A stretch of 64,000 nucleotides of DNA from Pseudomonas frederiksbergensis (GCF_035751725.1 NZ_CP142104.1:5580001-5644000), one strand, 5' to 3'. Counted from the stretch's first letter, positions 28,412 to 37,772 are shown. Notes: generated by a model not told the origin, from the sequence alone. Numbers and translations are program-made.

Positions 28412-29749
28412 ATGGACTTTTTCCGCAGCCGGATGCTGCTTGTTTTTTGGCTGGCGCCACTAATCGCCCAGGCCGACTCCCCACCGCCCCACGAATTCAC
28501 CCTGGACAATGGCCTGAAGGTGGTGGTACGCGAAGATCATCGTGCGCCACTGGTCAGCTCGCAACTCTGGTTCAGAGTGGGTTCGGCCGACGAAGCGCCA
28601 AGCCGTTCAGGGCTGTCTCACGCACTGGAACACATGGTCTACAAAGGTAGCCACAAGAGTTGTGCGGGCGAGGCCATGGAAATCCTGGGTTCCCTGGGCG
28701 CTCAATACAATGCCTTTACCGGGAAAGATGTCACCGTACATCATCAAACTCTTGAGCCTCGTCACTTGGGCGTCGCGTTCGAACTGATGGCAGACCTCAT
28801 GTCAACTGCGCACCTGCGCGCCGAAGACTGGTTGCCGGAAATCGCCGTCATCCAGGAAGAACGGCGCGAGGGCCAGGACCAACCTGGGGAGCTGGCCCTG
28901 GAACGCTTTCTTAGCCTGGCCCACCTTTCAAGTGGCTACCGCACGCCCACCATCGGCTGGGCACACGACCTGCAGCGACTCGACATCGCTGACTTGCGCG
29001 ACTGGTATCAAACCCGCTATGCGCCGGGAAATGCCGTGTTGGTCGTGGTTGGCGATGTCACGCTTGAACAGGTCAAGCGGCTGGCACAAAAGTACTTCGG
29101 TGCGGTAGCCGCCCGTCCTTTCACCATGGCGCGCGCACCACTGGAGCTGGACCGACCCGGCGAGCGCAGGCTCATCCTTAATGTACCCGACGCCTCTCGG
29201 CAATTACTGATTGCGTTCAATGTCCCGGTGCTGGTGACCGCCGAGCCTCCACGAACCGTGCACGCCCTGCGCTTGCTGCAAACGCTACTGGCGGGTTCAA
29301 GCAGTGCCCGCCTGCAATCGCAGCTTCAATTCAAGACCTCGCTGTTCTCCACTCTATCTTCCCAGTACAACTGGCTGGCACGTGGCGACGGTCTTTTGTT
29401 GATCGACGGCCATATCTCCAATGCCTACACCGGCTCGCTCGATGACGCGGAGGCGCGCGTGTGGCAAGAAATTGAAAAGCTACGAACCCATCCCCCCGCG
29501 GCTGATGAACTGGAACGAGCCCGCACGCAACTGATCGCGCAAAACATTTACGGCCAGGACTCGATAGAAGGGCAGAGCTATTACCTCGGCGCCCTGGTAA
29601 GCAACGGTCTGCCCTGGCGATCGATGAACGACGAAATTGCCGACCTGAAAAAAGTGACTCCGGATGACATCCGACAAGCCGCCGCGACCTATCTGACCCG
29701 CGATCGCCTGGCCATAGCTCAAGTCCACCGGGAGCAAACCCATGAATAA
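28412..29749 (+). CDS. M16 family zinc metallopeptidase, catalytic subunit (second, paralogous pair)
   Basis: Paralogue of the gene at 24849: the mature start EFTLDNGLKVVVREDHRAP is the same apart from minor changes. The 445-residue protein has a signal peptide (about residues 1-21, ending AQA), an intact zinc site HALEH (residues 70-74) and Glu149/150 in AVIQEERR, so it should be active. The 8-base overlap with the next gene suggests coupling. P. aeruginosa has no second pair at this position, so it is probably a lineage-specific duplication. Substrate unknown. Confidence 0.9.
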   Translation: MDFFRSRMLLVFWLAPLIAQADSPPPHEFTLDNGLKVVVREDHRAPLVSSQLWFRVGSADEAPSRSGLSHALEHMVYKGSHKSCAGEAMEILGSLGAQYNAFTGKDVTVHHQTLEPRHLGVAFELMADLMSTAHLRAEDWLPEIAVIQEERREGQDQPGELALERFLSLAHLSSGYRTPTIGWAHDLQRLDIADLRDWYQTRYAPGNAVLVVVGDVTLEQVKRLAQKYFGAVAARPFTMARAPLELDRPGERRLILNVPDASRQLLIAFNVPVLVTAEPPRTVHALRLLQTLLAGSSSARLQSQLQFKTSLFSTLSSQYNWLARGDGLLLIDGHISNAYTGSLDDAEARVWQEIEKLRTHPPAADELERARTQLIAQNIYGQDSIEGQSYYLGALVSNGLPWRSMNDEIADLKKVTPDDIRQAAATYLTRDRLAIAQVHREQTHE

Positions 29750-31211
29750 ACCAGCTCACGTAGGTTGTCATGCGTTGTTGGTCATCGCACTGTTGGGTTG
29801 TTGCGCACAGGCTTTGGCCGATACCGTTTCTCATAGCTCCAATGTGCGTCTGCAATCACTTCTTGAGCCAGACATTGTCGCACCCCAGCCGCGCGCCCTG
29901 ACCGTCAAGGGTTGGAAAACAACGGCAGGCAGCAAGGTCTTGTTCATCCGTACGACGGCAGCGCCGATGTTCGATGTCCATGTCAGCTTCGAGGCGGGAA
30001 GCGCCCGCAGCAATATCCCTGGCCTCGCCGGCGCAACCTACAACATGCTCAGCGAAGGCGTGCCAGGTATGGAAAGCCATCAAGCAATCATCGGCACCTT
30101 CCAGAGTCTGGGGGCGAGGCTCAGCATGGATATAGGTCTGCACCGCAGCGAATTTTCCTTGCGCAGCTTGAGCGAAGTGGAAAAGCGCGCTCCAGCCCTG
30201 CGGCTGTTTTCGCAAATGTTGGGCAGTCCTCTCCTTAGTGACGACGCATTGGTAAGGGCAAAAAACGAGGCGAAAGACATACTGCTGCGTGGCATACAGA
30301 ACCCGACGAGCTTCGCGTTCCAAACCCTCAAGGAACAACTGGCCCCCGAACGTCCCTATGCTCAACCGACGTTCGGCACAAACGAGGCGTTGGAATCCCT
30401 AACGCGCCAAGCGGTACAGGACTTCCATCGGCAAGCCTACTCGGCTCCAACGGCGCAGATCACCTTGGTCGGCGACCTCACGCTCGAACAGGCGCAACTG
30501 ATCAGCCAGCAGATCAGCAGCGCCTTGCCCGGCAGCCGCCACGCCGTCGCCGGTCCCAACAGCTCCTCCTCGGCTGGCACGCCAAAAAACAGCCATATAG
30601 AACGGGAGCTGCAACAAACCCAACTTTTGCTCGCCCAGTCCACCGTGCCGCGCAAGCATGCCGACTACCTTGCGCTGGACGCAGCAAATATGATTTTCGA
30701 AAACCGATTGATGACGGAGCTGAGGGAAAAACGCGGCCTGGTGTATGGCACCGAGATTCTGCAGTGGGACTGGGCCGATGGCGCCCTGGCTGTCATCTCG
30801 CTTCGGACCAGTCCACACTTCAGCCAGGGCACTCAGACGTTGCTGCGTTCAATGTTCACCGACTATCTGCGCGACGGACCAACGCAACAGGAAGTTGACC
30901 AACTGAAACGCCGGATGAAGAGTTCGATTGCTCATGACACCGCCAACAATTCACAGATTCTCGATCAGTTGATCAAGATAAACCGATATGACCTGCCGCT
31001 GGATCTGGACCACACCGTCCAACAAATGCAGAAACTGACCCCCAAGCAAATAAAGGACGCACTGAATCGGCACCTTGAAGCCGATGGCTGGCACGTTCTG
31101 ACGGTGGGCCCCACGGCTGAGCAGCAACCTTTGCCTGCGCCAGTGTCGCCGTCGGCCGATCCGCTCCAACAGGACATATGTCGCGCCACGCAGACCTTTA
31201 TGGCAATTTAA
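29742..31211 (+). CDS. M16 family protein, non-catalytic subunit (second pair)
   Basis: Paralogue of the gene at 26198, 489 residues with signal peptide (cleavage near AQALA, residue 26). No HxxEH; the equivalent region reads LAGATYNMLSEGVPG. The R/Y motif REKRGLVYGTEIL is kept. Sequence has diverged more from its counterpart than the catalytic subunit did, and it has a 10-residue C-terminal tail ending ATQTFMAI in place of the PEH end. Together with the previous gene it should form a second heterodimer. Confidence 0.88.
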   Translation: MNKPAHVGCHALLVIALLGCCAQALADTVSHSSNVRLQSLLEPDIVAPQPRALTVKGWKTTAGSKVLFIRTTAAPMFDVHVSFEAGSARSNIPGLAGATYNMLSEGVPGMESHQAIIGTFQSLGARLSMDIGLHRSEFSLRSLSEVEKRAPALRLFSQMLGSPLLSDDALVRAKNEAKDILLRGIQNPTSFAFQTLKEQLAPERPYAQPTFGTNEALESLTRQAVQDFHRQAYSAPTAQITLVGDLTLEQAQLISQQISSALPGSRHAVAGPNSSSSAGTPKNSHIERELQQTQLLLAQSTVPRKHADYLALDAANMIFENRLMTELREKRGLVYGTEILQWDWADGALAVISLRTSPHFSQGTQTLLRSMFTDYLRDGPTQQEVDQLKRRMKSSIAHDTANNSQILDQLIKINRYDLPLDLDHTVQQMQKLTPKQIKDALNRHLEADGWHVLTVGPTAEQQPLPAPVSPSADPLQQDICRATQTFMAI

Positions 31212-31218
31212 CGCTGCA

Positions 31219-31246
31219 GCGCCAGGCGCACCTTTACGCCTGGCGC
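31219..31246 (+). terminator. Stem-loop after the second M16 pair
   Basis: GCGCCAGGCG, loop CACCTTTA, CGCCTGGCGC: perfect 10-bp stem 8 bases past the stop. There is no T-run, so it may be a pause or 3'-end stabiliser rather than a full terminator. Confidence 0.5.
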
Positions 31247-31290
31247 CTATGCTTGAAATAACGAGATCCTACGTGCTTGCAGCTTCCTCC

Positions 31291-32283
31291 ATGTCCAGCC
31301 AGCAATTTACACCGGCCTTTGGCCTGGCCAATCCACACCTGCAAACCTTGTGGGGGCCATTATGGCGAAAATCCTACCCCCTCAACCGTGAACGAGAGCG
31401 GCTGTGGCTGGAAGATGGCGACTTCCTCGATCTCGACTGGTACGGGCCCCATAGTGCCGACGCGCCGTTGGTGCTGGTGCTTCACGGGCTGACCGGTTCT
31501 TCCAGCTCGCCCTACGTGACGGGCTTGCAACGAGCACTCGACGACCAAGGCTGGGCCAGTGTCGCGCTGAACTGGCGCGGGTGCTCGGGGGAGCCGAACC
31601 TGCTGCCCCGCAGCTATCATTCAGGCGTCAGCGAAGACTTGGCAGCCACCCTGACCCACCTGCGGAGCCGACGACCATTGGCCCCCCTGTTTGCAGTGGG
31701 CTATTCCCTCGGCGGCAACGTCTTGCTCAAGCACTTGGGCGAGACCGGCAACGACAGCCAACTGCAGGGCGCGGTGGCCGTTTCAGTGCCGTTTCGCCTG
31801 GACCAGTGCGCCGACCGTATCGGACAGGGGTTTTCCCGGTTCTACCAAGCGCACTTCATGCGCGAGATGGTGGCCTACGTACGCAACAAACAACGCCAGT
31901 TCCAGCATGACGGACGCCACGAAGGGCTTGCGGCCCTGGCCGCGCTGGGCTCGCTGGACAACATGCGCACGTTCTGGGATTTCGATGGGCGAGTCACTGC
32001 GCCGCTGCACGGGTTTTCGGACGCGGCGGACTATTATCGACGCGCCTCCAGCCGCTATTTCATGGCGGGGGTCAAAACACCGACCTTGCTTATCCAGGCA
32101 GCCGACGATCCGTTCGTATTTCCCCACAGCTTGCCCGAGCCCGATGAGCTATCTGCGTCGACCCGGCTCGAACTGCATACCCGGGGCGGACACGTCGGGT
32201 TCGTCGACGGGACGTTGCGGCGCCCCGGCTACTATCTGGAAAGGCGCATCCCCAAATGGCTGGCGAGCCTGGGACACGGTTGA
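31291..32283 (+). CDS. YheT-family alpha/beta hydrolase
   Basis: Hydrolase of the YheT/ABHD group, 330 residues. Typical N-terminus FGLANPHLQTLWGPLWR, then LVLVLHGLTGSSSSPYV, nucleophile elbow VGYSLGGNVLLKHLGE (Ser about residue 143), acid in IQAADDPFVFP and His in RGGHVGFVDG. Substrate unknown; esters are likely. I chose ATG 31291 because it matches family starts; 31249 would begin right at the base of the preceding hairpin. Neither has a clear ribosome site. Confidence 0.85.
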   Translation: MSSQQFTPAFGLANPHLQTLWGPLWRKSYPLNRERERLWLEDGDFLDLDWYGPHSADAPLVLVLHGLTGSSSSPYVTGLQRALDDQGWASVALNWRGCSGEPNLLPRSYHSGVSEDLAATLTHLRSRRPLAPLFAVGYSLGGNVLLKHLGETGNDSQLQGAVAVSVPFRLDQCADRIGQGFSRFYQAHFMREMVAYVRNKQRQFQHDGRHEGLAALAALGSLDNMRTFWDFDGRVTAPLHGFSDAADYYRRASSRYFMAGVKTPTLLIQAADDPFVFPHSLPEPDELSASTRLELHTRGGHVGFVDGTLRRPGYYLERRIPKWLASLGHG

Positions 32284-32286
32284 GCA

Positions 32287-33141
32287 TTACTCGCCCTTCG
32301 CCACGCCCCGCTGTGGATCCGTGATCCACTCACTCCAGGAACCGGCATATAGCTTGCCCAACGGATATCCTGCCAGGCACAGCGCGAACAGGTTATGGCA
32401 TGCCGTTACGCCGGAGCCGCAATAGGCCACCAAACCGGTCGGCGAGCGATCACCGAGTTTTCCGGCAAAGCGCTGCTCGAGCTGGTCGGCCGGCAGGAAA
32501 CGTCCATCGGCGCCCAGGTTGTCGGTGAACGCCGCGCATTGCGCGCCCGGAATATGCCCGGCCACCGGGTCGATCGGCTCGACTTCCCCCTTGAATCGCG
32601 GCAATGCCCGCGCGTCCAGCAAGGTCATTTGCGGTTGGCCGAGGCGTTGCTGCAGCGCTTGCGCGTCCACCAGCAAATCCGCGTCCGGCGAACCATTGAA
32701 GGTGCCGGGCGCGATGGCAGGCGGATCGAGACTCAGGGGCAAACCCGCCGCGTGCCAGGCCTTGAGCCCGCCGTCGAGGATGTGGACGCCCTCACGCTTG
32801 CCCAGCCAGGCCAGCAACCACCAGGCCCGCGCGGCGTAGGCACCGGGGCCATCGTCATACAGCACGACGTCACTGTCGTTATTGATCCCCCAGGCCCGCA
32901 GGCGCGCAATCAACGCGTCAGGCTCAGGCAGAGGATGTCGCCCGGTCACACCCCTGACGACCGAGCCGCTCAGATCGCGCTCAAGGTCGGCGTGGGACGC
33001 ACCGGCAATATGGCCTTCGGCGTAGCTGCGCTGGCCGTAGTCCGGATCTTCGAGGGCAAAACGACAATCAAGAATCACCAGCCCGGGCCGTGATCGCCTC
33101 TGTTCGAGGGCTTGGGGGCTGATGAGTTGCGCGATGGGCAT
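32287..33141 (-). CDS. sseA: 3-mercaptopyruvate sulfurtransferase-like (SseA) rhodanese
   Basis: Two-domain rhodanese of 284 residues; transfers sulfur from 3-mercaptopyruvate or thiosulfate. The N-terminal inactive domain contains YAEGHIAGASHADLERDLS; the C-terminal domain contains the active-site loop YCGSGVTACHN. The CGSGVTA loop is typical of mercaptopyruvate rather than thiosulfate enzymes. The start at 33141 (MPIAQLISPQAL) gives normal length. The neighbouring TetR gene lies 37 bases upstream on the same strand. Confidence 0.88.
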   Translation of the reverse strand: MPIAQLISPQALEQRRSRPGLVILDCRFALEDPDYGQRSYAEGHIAGASHADLERDLSGSVVRGVTGRHPLPEPDALIARLRAWGINNDSDVVLYDDGPGAYAARAWWLLAWLGKREGVHILDGGLKAWHAAGLPLSLDPPAIAPGTFNGSPDADLLVDAQALQQRLGQPQMTLLDARALPRFKGEVEPIDPVAGHIPGAQCAAFTDNLGADGRFLPADQLEQRFAGKLGDRSPTGLVAYCGSGVTACHNLFALCLAGYPLGKLYAGSWSEWITDPQRGVAKGE

Positions 33142-33178
33142 GGCGAGCTCCTGTGGCTGAATCAAGCAGGTCCGACCC

Positions 33179-33850
33179 TTACTGCCCTTCTTCCAGGGTC
33201 TGGGCCAGGGGGACGTAGAATTCTTTGAACAACGCATCCACCGCTTCACGGGCCTGGTCGGTCACGAAACCCGCTTCGAGCACCAAGACCTGATACACGC
33301 CACGCTTGATGGCTTGTTCGCTCAGGTGGTTGGAATTTTCCCGGGTCGTACACAGGAACCGTACCCAGGACGTGAGGATGATCCATGCGTTAAGGGTCAG
33401 TGATTCGATCTGCACGCGGTCCATTTTCAAGATGCCGGCAGCGACGAACCCCTCGTAGATCGCGGTGCCATGAATCAGGCAGCGCTGGGAAAATCGTCGA
33501 TAACGAGCCGCTAGTTCCGGGTCACTGTCGAGCAGGTGCTCCAGGTCCCGATGCAGGAATCGGTAGCGCCACATCGCCGATAGCAATTCCTGCAGGTAAA
33601 AGCGCTTGTCATCCACCGTGGACAGGCGGCCCTGGGGCGGGCGCAAGAAGCTGTCCACCAGGTTTTCGTACTCACTGAACAGCACGGCGATGATCGCCTG
33701 CTTGTTGGGGAAGTGGTAATAGAGGTTGCCCGGGGACATCTCCATATGAGCGGCAATATGGTTGGTACTAACGCTGCGCTCGCCCTGCCGATTGAACAGC
33801 TCGAGGCTGTTCTGCACGATGCGCTCGCTGGTTTTCATTCGTGGGGCCAT
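33179..33850 (-). CDS. TetR/AcrR-family transcriptional regulator
   Basis: Predicted repressor, 223 residues from ATG 33850 (MAPRMKTSER). HTH at residues 10-50: LELFNRQGERSVSTNHIAAH followed by MEMSPGNLYYHFPNKQAII. The C-terminal ligand-binding domain is helical and unusual in being rich in aromatic residues. It is divergent from an aldehyde dehydrogenase gene and close to palindromes in the shared region, so it probably controls the aldehyde dehydrogenase/GMC oxidoreductase module. An in-frame ATG at 33886 has a weak AGG site and cannot be excluded as the start. Confidence 0.88.
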   Translation of the reverse strand: MAPRMKTSERIVQNSLELFNRQGERSVSTNHIAAHMEMSPGNLYYHFPNKQAIIAVLFSEYENLVDSFLRPPQGRLSTVDDKRFYLQELLSAMWRYRFLHRDLEHLLDSDPELAARYRRFSQRCLIHGTAIYEGFVAAGILKMDRVQIESLTLNAWIILTSWVRFLCTTRENSNHLSEQAIKRGVYQVLVLEAGFVTDQAREAVDALFKEFYVPLAQTLEEGQ

Positions 33851-33943
33851 GGCTTGGGCTTTACTGAAAAAGTGATCGAAGGGCATCTTACGACCTATCG
33901 GTCACAGGATAAAACCCAAGCGATCTACAGAGGCTCATTTGAC

Positions 33944-33968
33944 TTTTTAGAGCATAAGCTCTAGAAAG
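33944..33968. promoter_or_regulatory. Palindrome in the TetR/aldehyde dehydrogenase intergenic region
   Basis: CTTT-T-TAGAGC-ATAA-GCTCTA-G-AAAG is an almost perfect 12-base half-site palindrome, 32 bases before the aldehyde dehydrogenase start. A second shorter inverted pair, GACC-TATC-GGTC, lies at 33893-33904 next to the TetR start. Either could be the TetR operator. Confidence 0.5.
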
Positions 33969-33999
33969 CACCGACTCCAATAAAAATCCGGTGCCCGCC

Positions 34000-35430
34000 A
34001 TGCCCGCTGACGTTGCTTACCTGCACGAGTCCCAACAGCACCTGGACGAACTCCAGGCGCTCTTCAACGCCCAGCGCCAGGCCTACGCGGCTCACCCGAT
34101 GCCGCCGGCCGAGCAGCGACGGCAATGGCTCAAGGCATTGGCCGAATTGTTGAGTACTGAACGGCAGGCCCTGATCGATGCCATCAGCGAGGATTTCAGC
34201 CACCGCAGTGCGGACGAAACGTTGTTGGCCGAGCTGATGCCGAGCCTGCACGGTATCCACTACGCCAGCCGGCACCTCAAAGGCTGGATGAAGCCCTCCC
34301 GGCGCAAGGTTGGCGTGGCTTTCCAGCCAGCGTCGGCCAAGGTGGTCTACCAGCCGCTGGGGGTGGTCGGGGTCATCGTACCCTGGAACTATCCGCTTTT
34401 CCTGGCGATCGGCCCCCTGGTCGGGGCGCTGTCGGCGGGCAACCGGGTGATGCTCAAACTCAGCGAATCGACCCCTGCCACTGGCTTATTGCTCAAGCAA
34501 TTGCTGGCCCGGATATTTCCCCAGGACCTGGTGTCCGTCGTGCTTGGCGAAGCGGACGTTGGCATCGCATTTTCCAGGCTGCCGTTCGATCACCTGCTGT
34601 TCACCGGCGCAACCAGCGTGGGCAAGCACGTGATGCGTGCCGCTGCGCAGAACCTGACACCCGTTACTCTCGAACTGGGCGGAAAATCCCCCGCCATCGT
34701 TTCCAGTGACGTCCCGCTTGAACACGCCGCCGAGCGCATCGCCTTCGGCAAGACGCTCAACGCCGGACAGACCTGTGTCGCACCGGATTATGTGCTGGTG
34801 CCGCAAAACCGTGTCGGGGCGTTCGTCGAGGCGTATCGCGAGGCCGTGCGCGGGTTTTATCCGACGTTGATCGACAATCCGGACTACACCGCCGTCATCA
34901 ACGAACGACAACTGGCGCGGCTCAACGGCTACATCGCCGACGCAACCAGCAAGGGGGCGTTGATGATCGAGTTGTTCGAGCAAAGCCAGGGCCGACGCAT
35001 GGCCCACAGCCTTCTGCTGAACGTCACGGATGAAATGACGGTCATGCAGGACGAAATTTTCGGGCCGCTGCTGCCTATCGTCCCCTATGAAACGCTCGAC
35101 CAGGCATTTGCCTACATCAATCAGCGACCTCGTCCGCTGGCGCTTTACTATTTCGGCTACAACAAGACGGAACAGAATCGCGTGCTCAACGAAACCCATT
35201 CCGGCGGCGTCTGCCTCAACGACACACTGTTGCACGTGGCTCAGGACGATATGCCGTTCGGCGGCATTGGCGCTTCGGGGATGGGGCATTATCACGGACA
35301 CGAAGGTTTCCTGACCTTCAGCAAAGCCAAGGGCGTGCTGGTCAAGCAGCGGTTCAACGCGGCGAAACTGATCTACCCGCCTTATGGAAAACCGTTGCAG
35401 AAACTGATCCAGAAGCTGTTCATCCGCTAA
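34000..35430 (+). CDS. Coniferyl-aldehyde-dehydrogenase-like aldehyde dehydrogenase
   Basis: NAD(P)-dependent aldehyde dehydrogenase, 476 residues, shorter than the classical 500-residue enzymes and resembling CalB and fatty aldehyde dehydrogenases. Motifs: VVGVIVPWNYPLFLAIGPL, general base Glu in VTLELGGKSPAIV and catalytic Cys in NAGQTCVAPDYVL; the C-terminal end has a basic/hydrophobic segment (PPYGKPLQKLIQKLFIR) that may touch the membrane. ATG 34000 is used; a GTG three codons earlier is possible. Followed by a Tat protein and a GMC oxidoreductase, suggesting stepwise alcohol to acid oxidation. Confidence 0.9.
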   Translation: MPADVAYLHESQQHLDELQALFNAQRQAYAAHPMPPAEQRRQWLKALAELLSTERQALIDAISEDFSHRSADETLLAELMPSLHGIHYASRHLKGWMKPSRRKVGVAFQPASAKVVYQPLGVVGVIVPWNYPLFLAIGPLVGALSAGNRVMLKLSESTPATGLLLKQLLARIFPQDLVSVVLGEADVGIAFSRLPFDHLLFTGATSVGKHVMRAAAQNLTPVTLELGGKSPAIVSSDVPLEHAAERIAFGKTLNAGQTCVAPDYVLVPQNRVGAFVEAYREAVRGFYPTLIDNPDYTAVINERQLARLNGYIADATSKGALMIELFEQSQGRRMAHSLLLNVTDEMTVMQDEIFGPLLPIVPYETLDQAFAYINQRPRPLALYYFGYNKTEQNRVLNETHSGGVCLNDTLLHVAQDDMPFGGIGASGMGHYHGHEGFLTFSKAKGVLVKQRFNAAKLIYPPYGKPLQKLIQKLFIR

Positions 35431-35457
35431 CCAGCGTCTTCCCGGGTAATAACAATA

Positions 35458-36009
35458 ATGAACCCAAGCCTGACCGATACGCCCACCCTGTCCCGACGTG
35501 GCTTGCTGCAACTGAGCTTCGGCGCCAGCGCCTTCCTGGTCACCGTCGGATTGGGCGCCAGCCTGAGCGGCTGCTCCTCCGGCGAACCGGCCCGCGGGCT
35601 GGCGGCATTGCGCGACAGCGACCTGCCATTCCTGCGCGCGGTGATCCCCGTCATGCTCGATGGCGCGACGACAGCTGGAACACGCCTCGTCGCCACCGAT
35701 GCCACGCTGCAGAGCCTGGATCGAGGGCTGGCGCACCTGTCGCCAGCCATGCTCAAGCTCACCCGCCAGTTGTTCGATGTGCTGACGCTGGGCGTTACCC
35801 GTGGGCCGCTGACCGGAATCTGGGGCGCGTGGGAAAACGCCAGCGCCGATGACATCCGGCAGTTCCTGAGCCGGTGGGAAAATAGCTCGCTGAGCTTGTT
35901 GCGCCAAGGCCACGGCTCATTGCTGCAAATGGTGATGATGGCGTGGTACAGCCGGCCGGAGTCCTGGGCCCATTGCGGGTATCCAGGACCACCGTTGATT
36001 TCAAGCTAG
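35458..36009 (+). CDS. Tat-signal protein, probable small subunit of the GMC oxidoreductase
   Basis: A 183-residue protein with a twin-arginine signal (SRRGLLQLSFGASAFLV) followed by GCSSGEPA, which could be a lipobox. The remainder is helical, with DLPFLRAVIPVMLDG near residue 55. Proteins of this kind resemble gluconate dehydrogenase subunit 3, which escorts an FAD-GMC subunit across the membrane; the downstream GMC oxidoreductase has no signal of its own, which fits. Homologous to P. aeruginosa PA0365 by position. Confidence 0.75.
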   Translation: MNPSLTDTPTLSRRGLLQLSFGASAFLVTVGLGASLSGCSSGEPARGLAALRDSDLPFLRAVIPVMLDGATTAGTRLVATDATLQSLDRGLAHLSPAMLKLTRQLFDVLTLGVTRGPLTGIWGAWENASADDIRQFLSRWENSSLSLLRQGHGSLLQMVMMAWYSRPESWAHCGYPGPPLISS

Positions 36010-36018
36010 CGCCGCCGT

Positions 36019-36111
36019 CCTGTGGAGCGGGTTTGCTCGCCAATGCAGTTGCACATTCAACACCTATGCAAGCTGATCCACCGCCTTCGCGAGCAAGCCC
36101 GCTCCCACAGG
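36019..36111. repeat. REP doublet between the Tat protein and GMC oxidoreductase genes
   Basis: CCTGTGGAGCGGGTTTGCTC at the left and GAGCAAGCCCGCTCCCACAGG at the right form long inverted arms about 50 bases apart. It lies inside a likely operon, as at 299. Confidence 0.8.
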
Positions 36112-36148
36112 TGACTGGTCGCCCAAAAATAACAACGAGCACCTGAAC

Positions 36149-37744
36149 ATGCCCTTACCCGACCCGTTCCGCGAAGGCCTCGCCCGTGGCTGGACTACCT
36201 ACAACGGCGCGCAACTGACCCAGGACCTCGTGTTGGAGGCGGACGTGGCGATCATCGGCAGCGGCGCCGGCGGCGGCACCACGGCGGAAATTCTCAGCGC
36301 TGCTGGCTACAAGGTATTGCTCATCGAGGAAGGGCCGCTCAAAACCAGCCACGACTTCACGCTGCGCGAGGACGAGGCCTACACCAGCCTGTACCAGGAA
36401 GGCCTCGGGCGCATGAGCAAGGACGGCGCCATCACCATTCTCCAGGGACGCGCTGTCGGTGGCACGACGTTGATCAACTGGACTTCAAGCTTCCGCACAC
36501 CGCCGCAGACCCTCGAACATTGGGCGACCGAGCACAACGTCAAGGGCCACAGTCCCGCCGAGATGGCGCCCTGGTTCGAACGCATGGAACAACGCCTCGG
36601 GGTGGCGCCCTGGATGATTCCACCCAACGCCAACAACGACGTGGTCCGCAAAGGCTGCGAACAACTGGGCTACGCCTGGCACGTCATTCCCCGCAACGTG
36701 CGGGGCTGTTGGAACCTGGGTTATTGCGGCATGGGCTGCCCGACCAACGCCAAGCAGTCGATGCTCGTCACCACCATACCCGCCACCTTGGACAAGGGCG
36801 GGACGTTGCTTTACCTGGCGCGGGCCGAACGTCTGGTCATCAAGGATGACAAGGTCATCGGCTTGGATTGCCTGGCCATGGATGAGCGTTGCGTGGCACC
36901 AACCGGGCGGCGCATCAAGATCAAGGCGCGGCACTACGTATTGGCTGGGGGCGGTATCAACAGCCCTGCCCTGTTGCTGCGCTCCGCGGCACCGGACCCG
37001 CACCAACGCTTGGGCAAGCGCACGTTCCTGCACCTGGTAAACATGTCGGCCGGCCAGTTCGACGACGTAATCAACCCGTTCTACGGCGCACCGCAGTCGA
37101 TTTACTCGGACCATTTCCAATGGCAGGACGGTGTCACCGGCAAGATGTCCTACAAGCTGGAGGTGCCGCCGCTGCATCCGGCACTCGCCGCCACGCTATT
37201 GGGTGGCTTCGGCCCAGAGAACGCCATGCACATGGCGCAGCTGCCCCATACCCATGCCATGCTGGCGTTGCTGCGCGACGGTTTTCACCCCGATAGCCCG
37301 GGCGGCAGCGTTGAGTTGCGCAGCGATGGCACGCCGGTGCTCGACTATCAGGTTTCGCCCTACGCCTGGGATGGCCTGCGCCGGGCCTTCCACAGCATGG
37401 CCGAGATTCAGTTCGCCGGCGGGGCCCGGGCCGTCATGCCGATGCACAGCGATGCCCGTTATGTGCAAACCCTGGCCGAGGCCCGCGCGATGATCGACGG
37501 GCTCGAGCTTTCCCTCTACCGCACACGCCTGGGCAGCGCCCATGTCATGGGCGGCTGCGCCATGGGTGAAGACCCGGAGACTGCGGTGGCCGATAGTCTC
37601 GGCCGCCATCATCAACTGGGCAATCTTTCCATCCACGACGGCTCGCTGTTCCCCACCAGCATCGGCGCGAACCCACAGTTGTCGGTGTATGCATTGACGG
37701 CACAATTGGCGACATCCCTGGTCGAACGCCTGGGAAAACCTTGA
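36149..37744 (+). CDS. GMC-family FAD oxidoreductase
   Basis: Flavin alcohol oxidoreductase, 531 residues. The dinucleotide fold VAIIGSGAGGGTTAEIL lies near residue 30, GRAVGGTTLINWTSS near 95, YVLAGGGINSPALLL near 262 and the C-terminal FAD motif SIGANPQLSVYALT near 507, with HVMGGCAMG carrying the likely catalytic His. Cys-rich stretch GCWNLGYCGMGCPTNAKQS is seen in long-chain alcohol oxidases. With the aldehyde dehydrogenase it could oxidise medium or long-chain alcohols; substrate is inferred only from context. Confidence 0.88.
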   Translation: MPLPDPFREGLARGWTTYNGAQLTQDLVLEADVAIIGSGAGGGTTAEILSAAGYKVLLIEEGPLKTSHDFTLREDEAYTSLYQEGLGRMSKDGAITILQGRAVGGTTLINWTSSFRTPPQTLEHWATEHNVKGHSPAEMAPWFERMEQRLGVAPWMIPPNANNDVVRKGCEQLGYAWHVIPRNVRGCWNLGYCGMGCPTNAKQSMLVTTIPATLDKGGTLLYLARAERLVIKDDKVIGLDCLAMDERCVAPTGRRIKIKARHYVLAGGGINSPALLLRSAAPDPHQRLGKRTFLHLVNMSAGQFDDVINPFYGAPQSIYSDHFQWQDGVTGKMSYKLEVPPLHPALAATLLGGFGPENAMHMAQLPHTHAMLALLRDGFHPDSPGGSVELRSDGTPVLDYQVSPYAWDGLRRAFHSMAEIQFAGGARAVMPMHSDARYVQTLAEARAMIDGLELSLYRTRLGSAHVMGGCAMGEDPETAVADSLGRHHQLGNLSIHDGSLFPTSIGANPQLSVYALTAQLATSLVERLGKP

Positions 37745-37772
37745 AAACATGGATTATTCGCAGCGTCTATAG

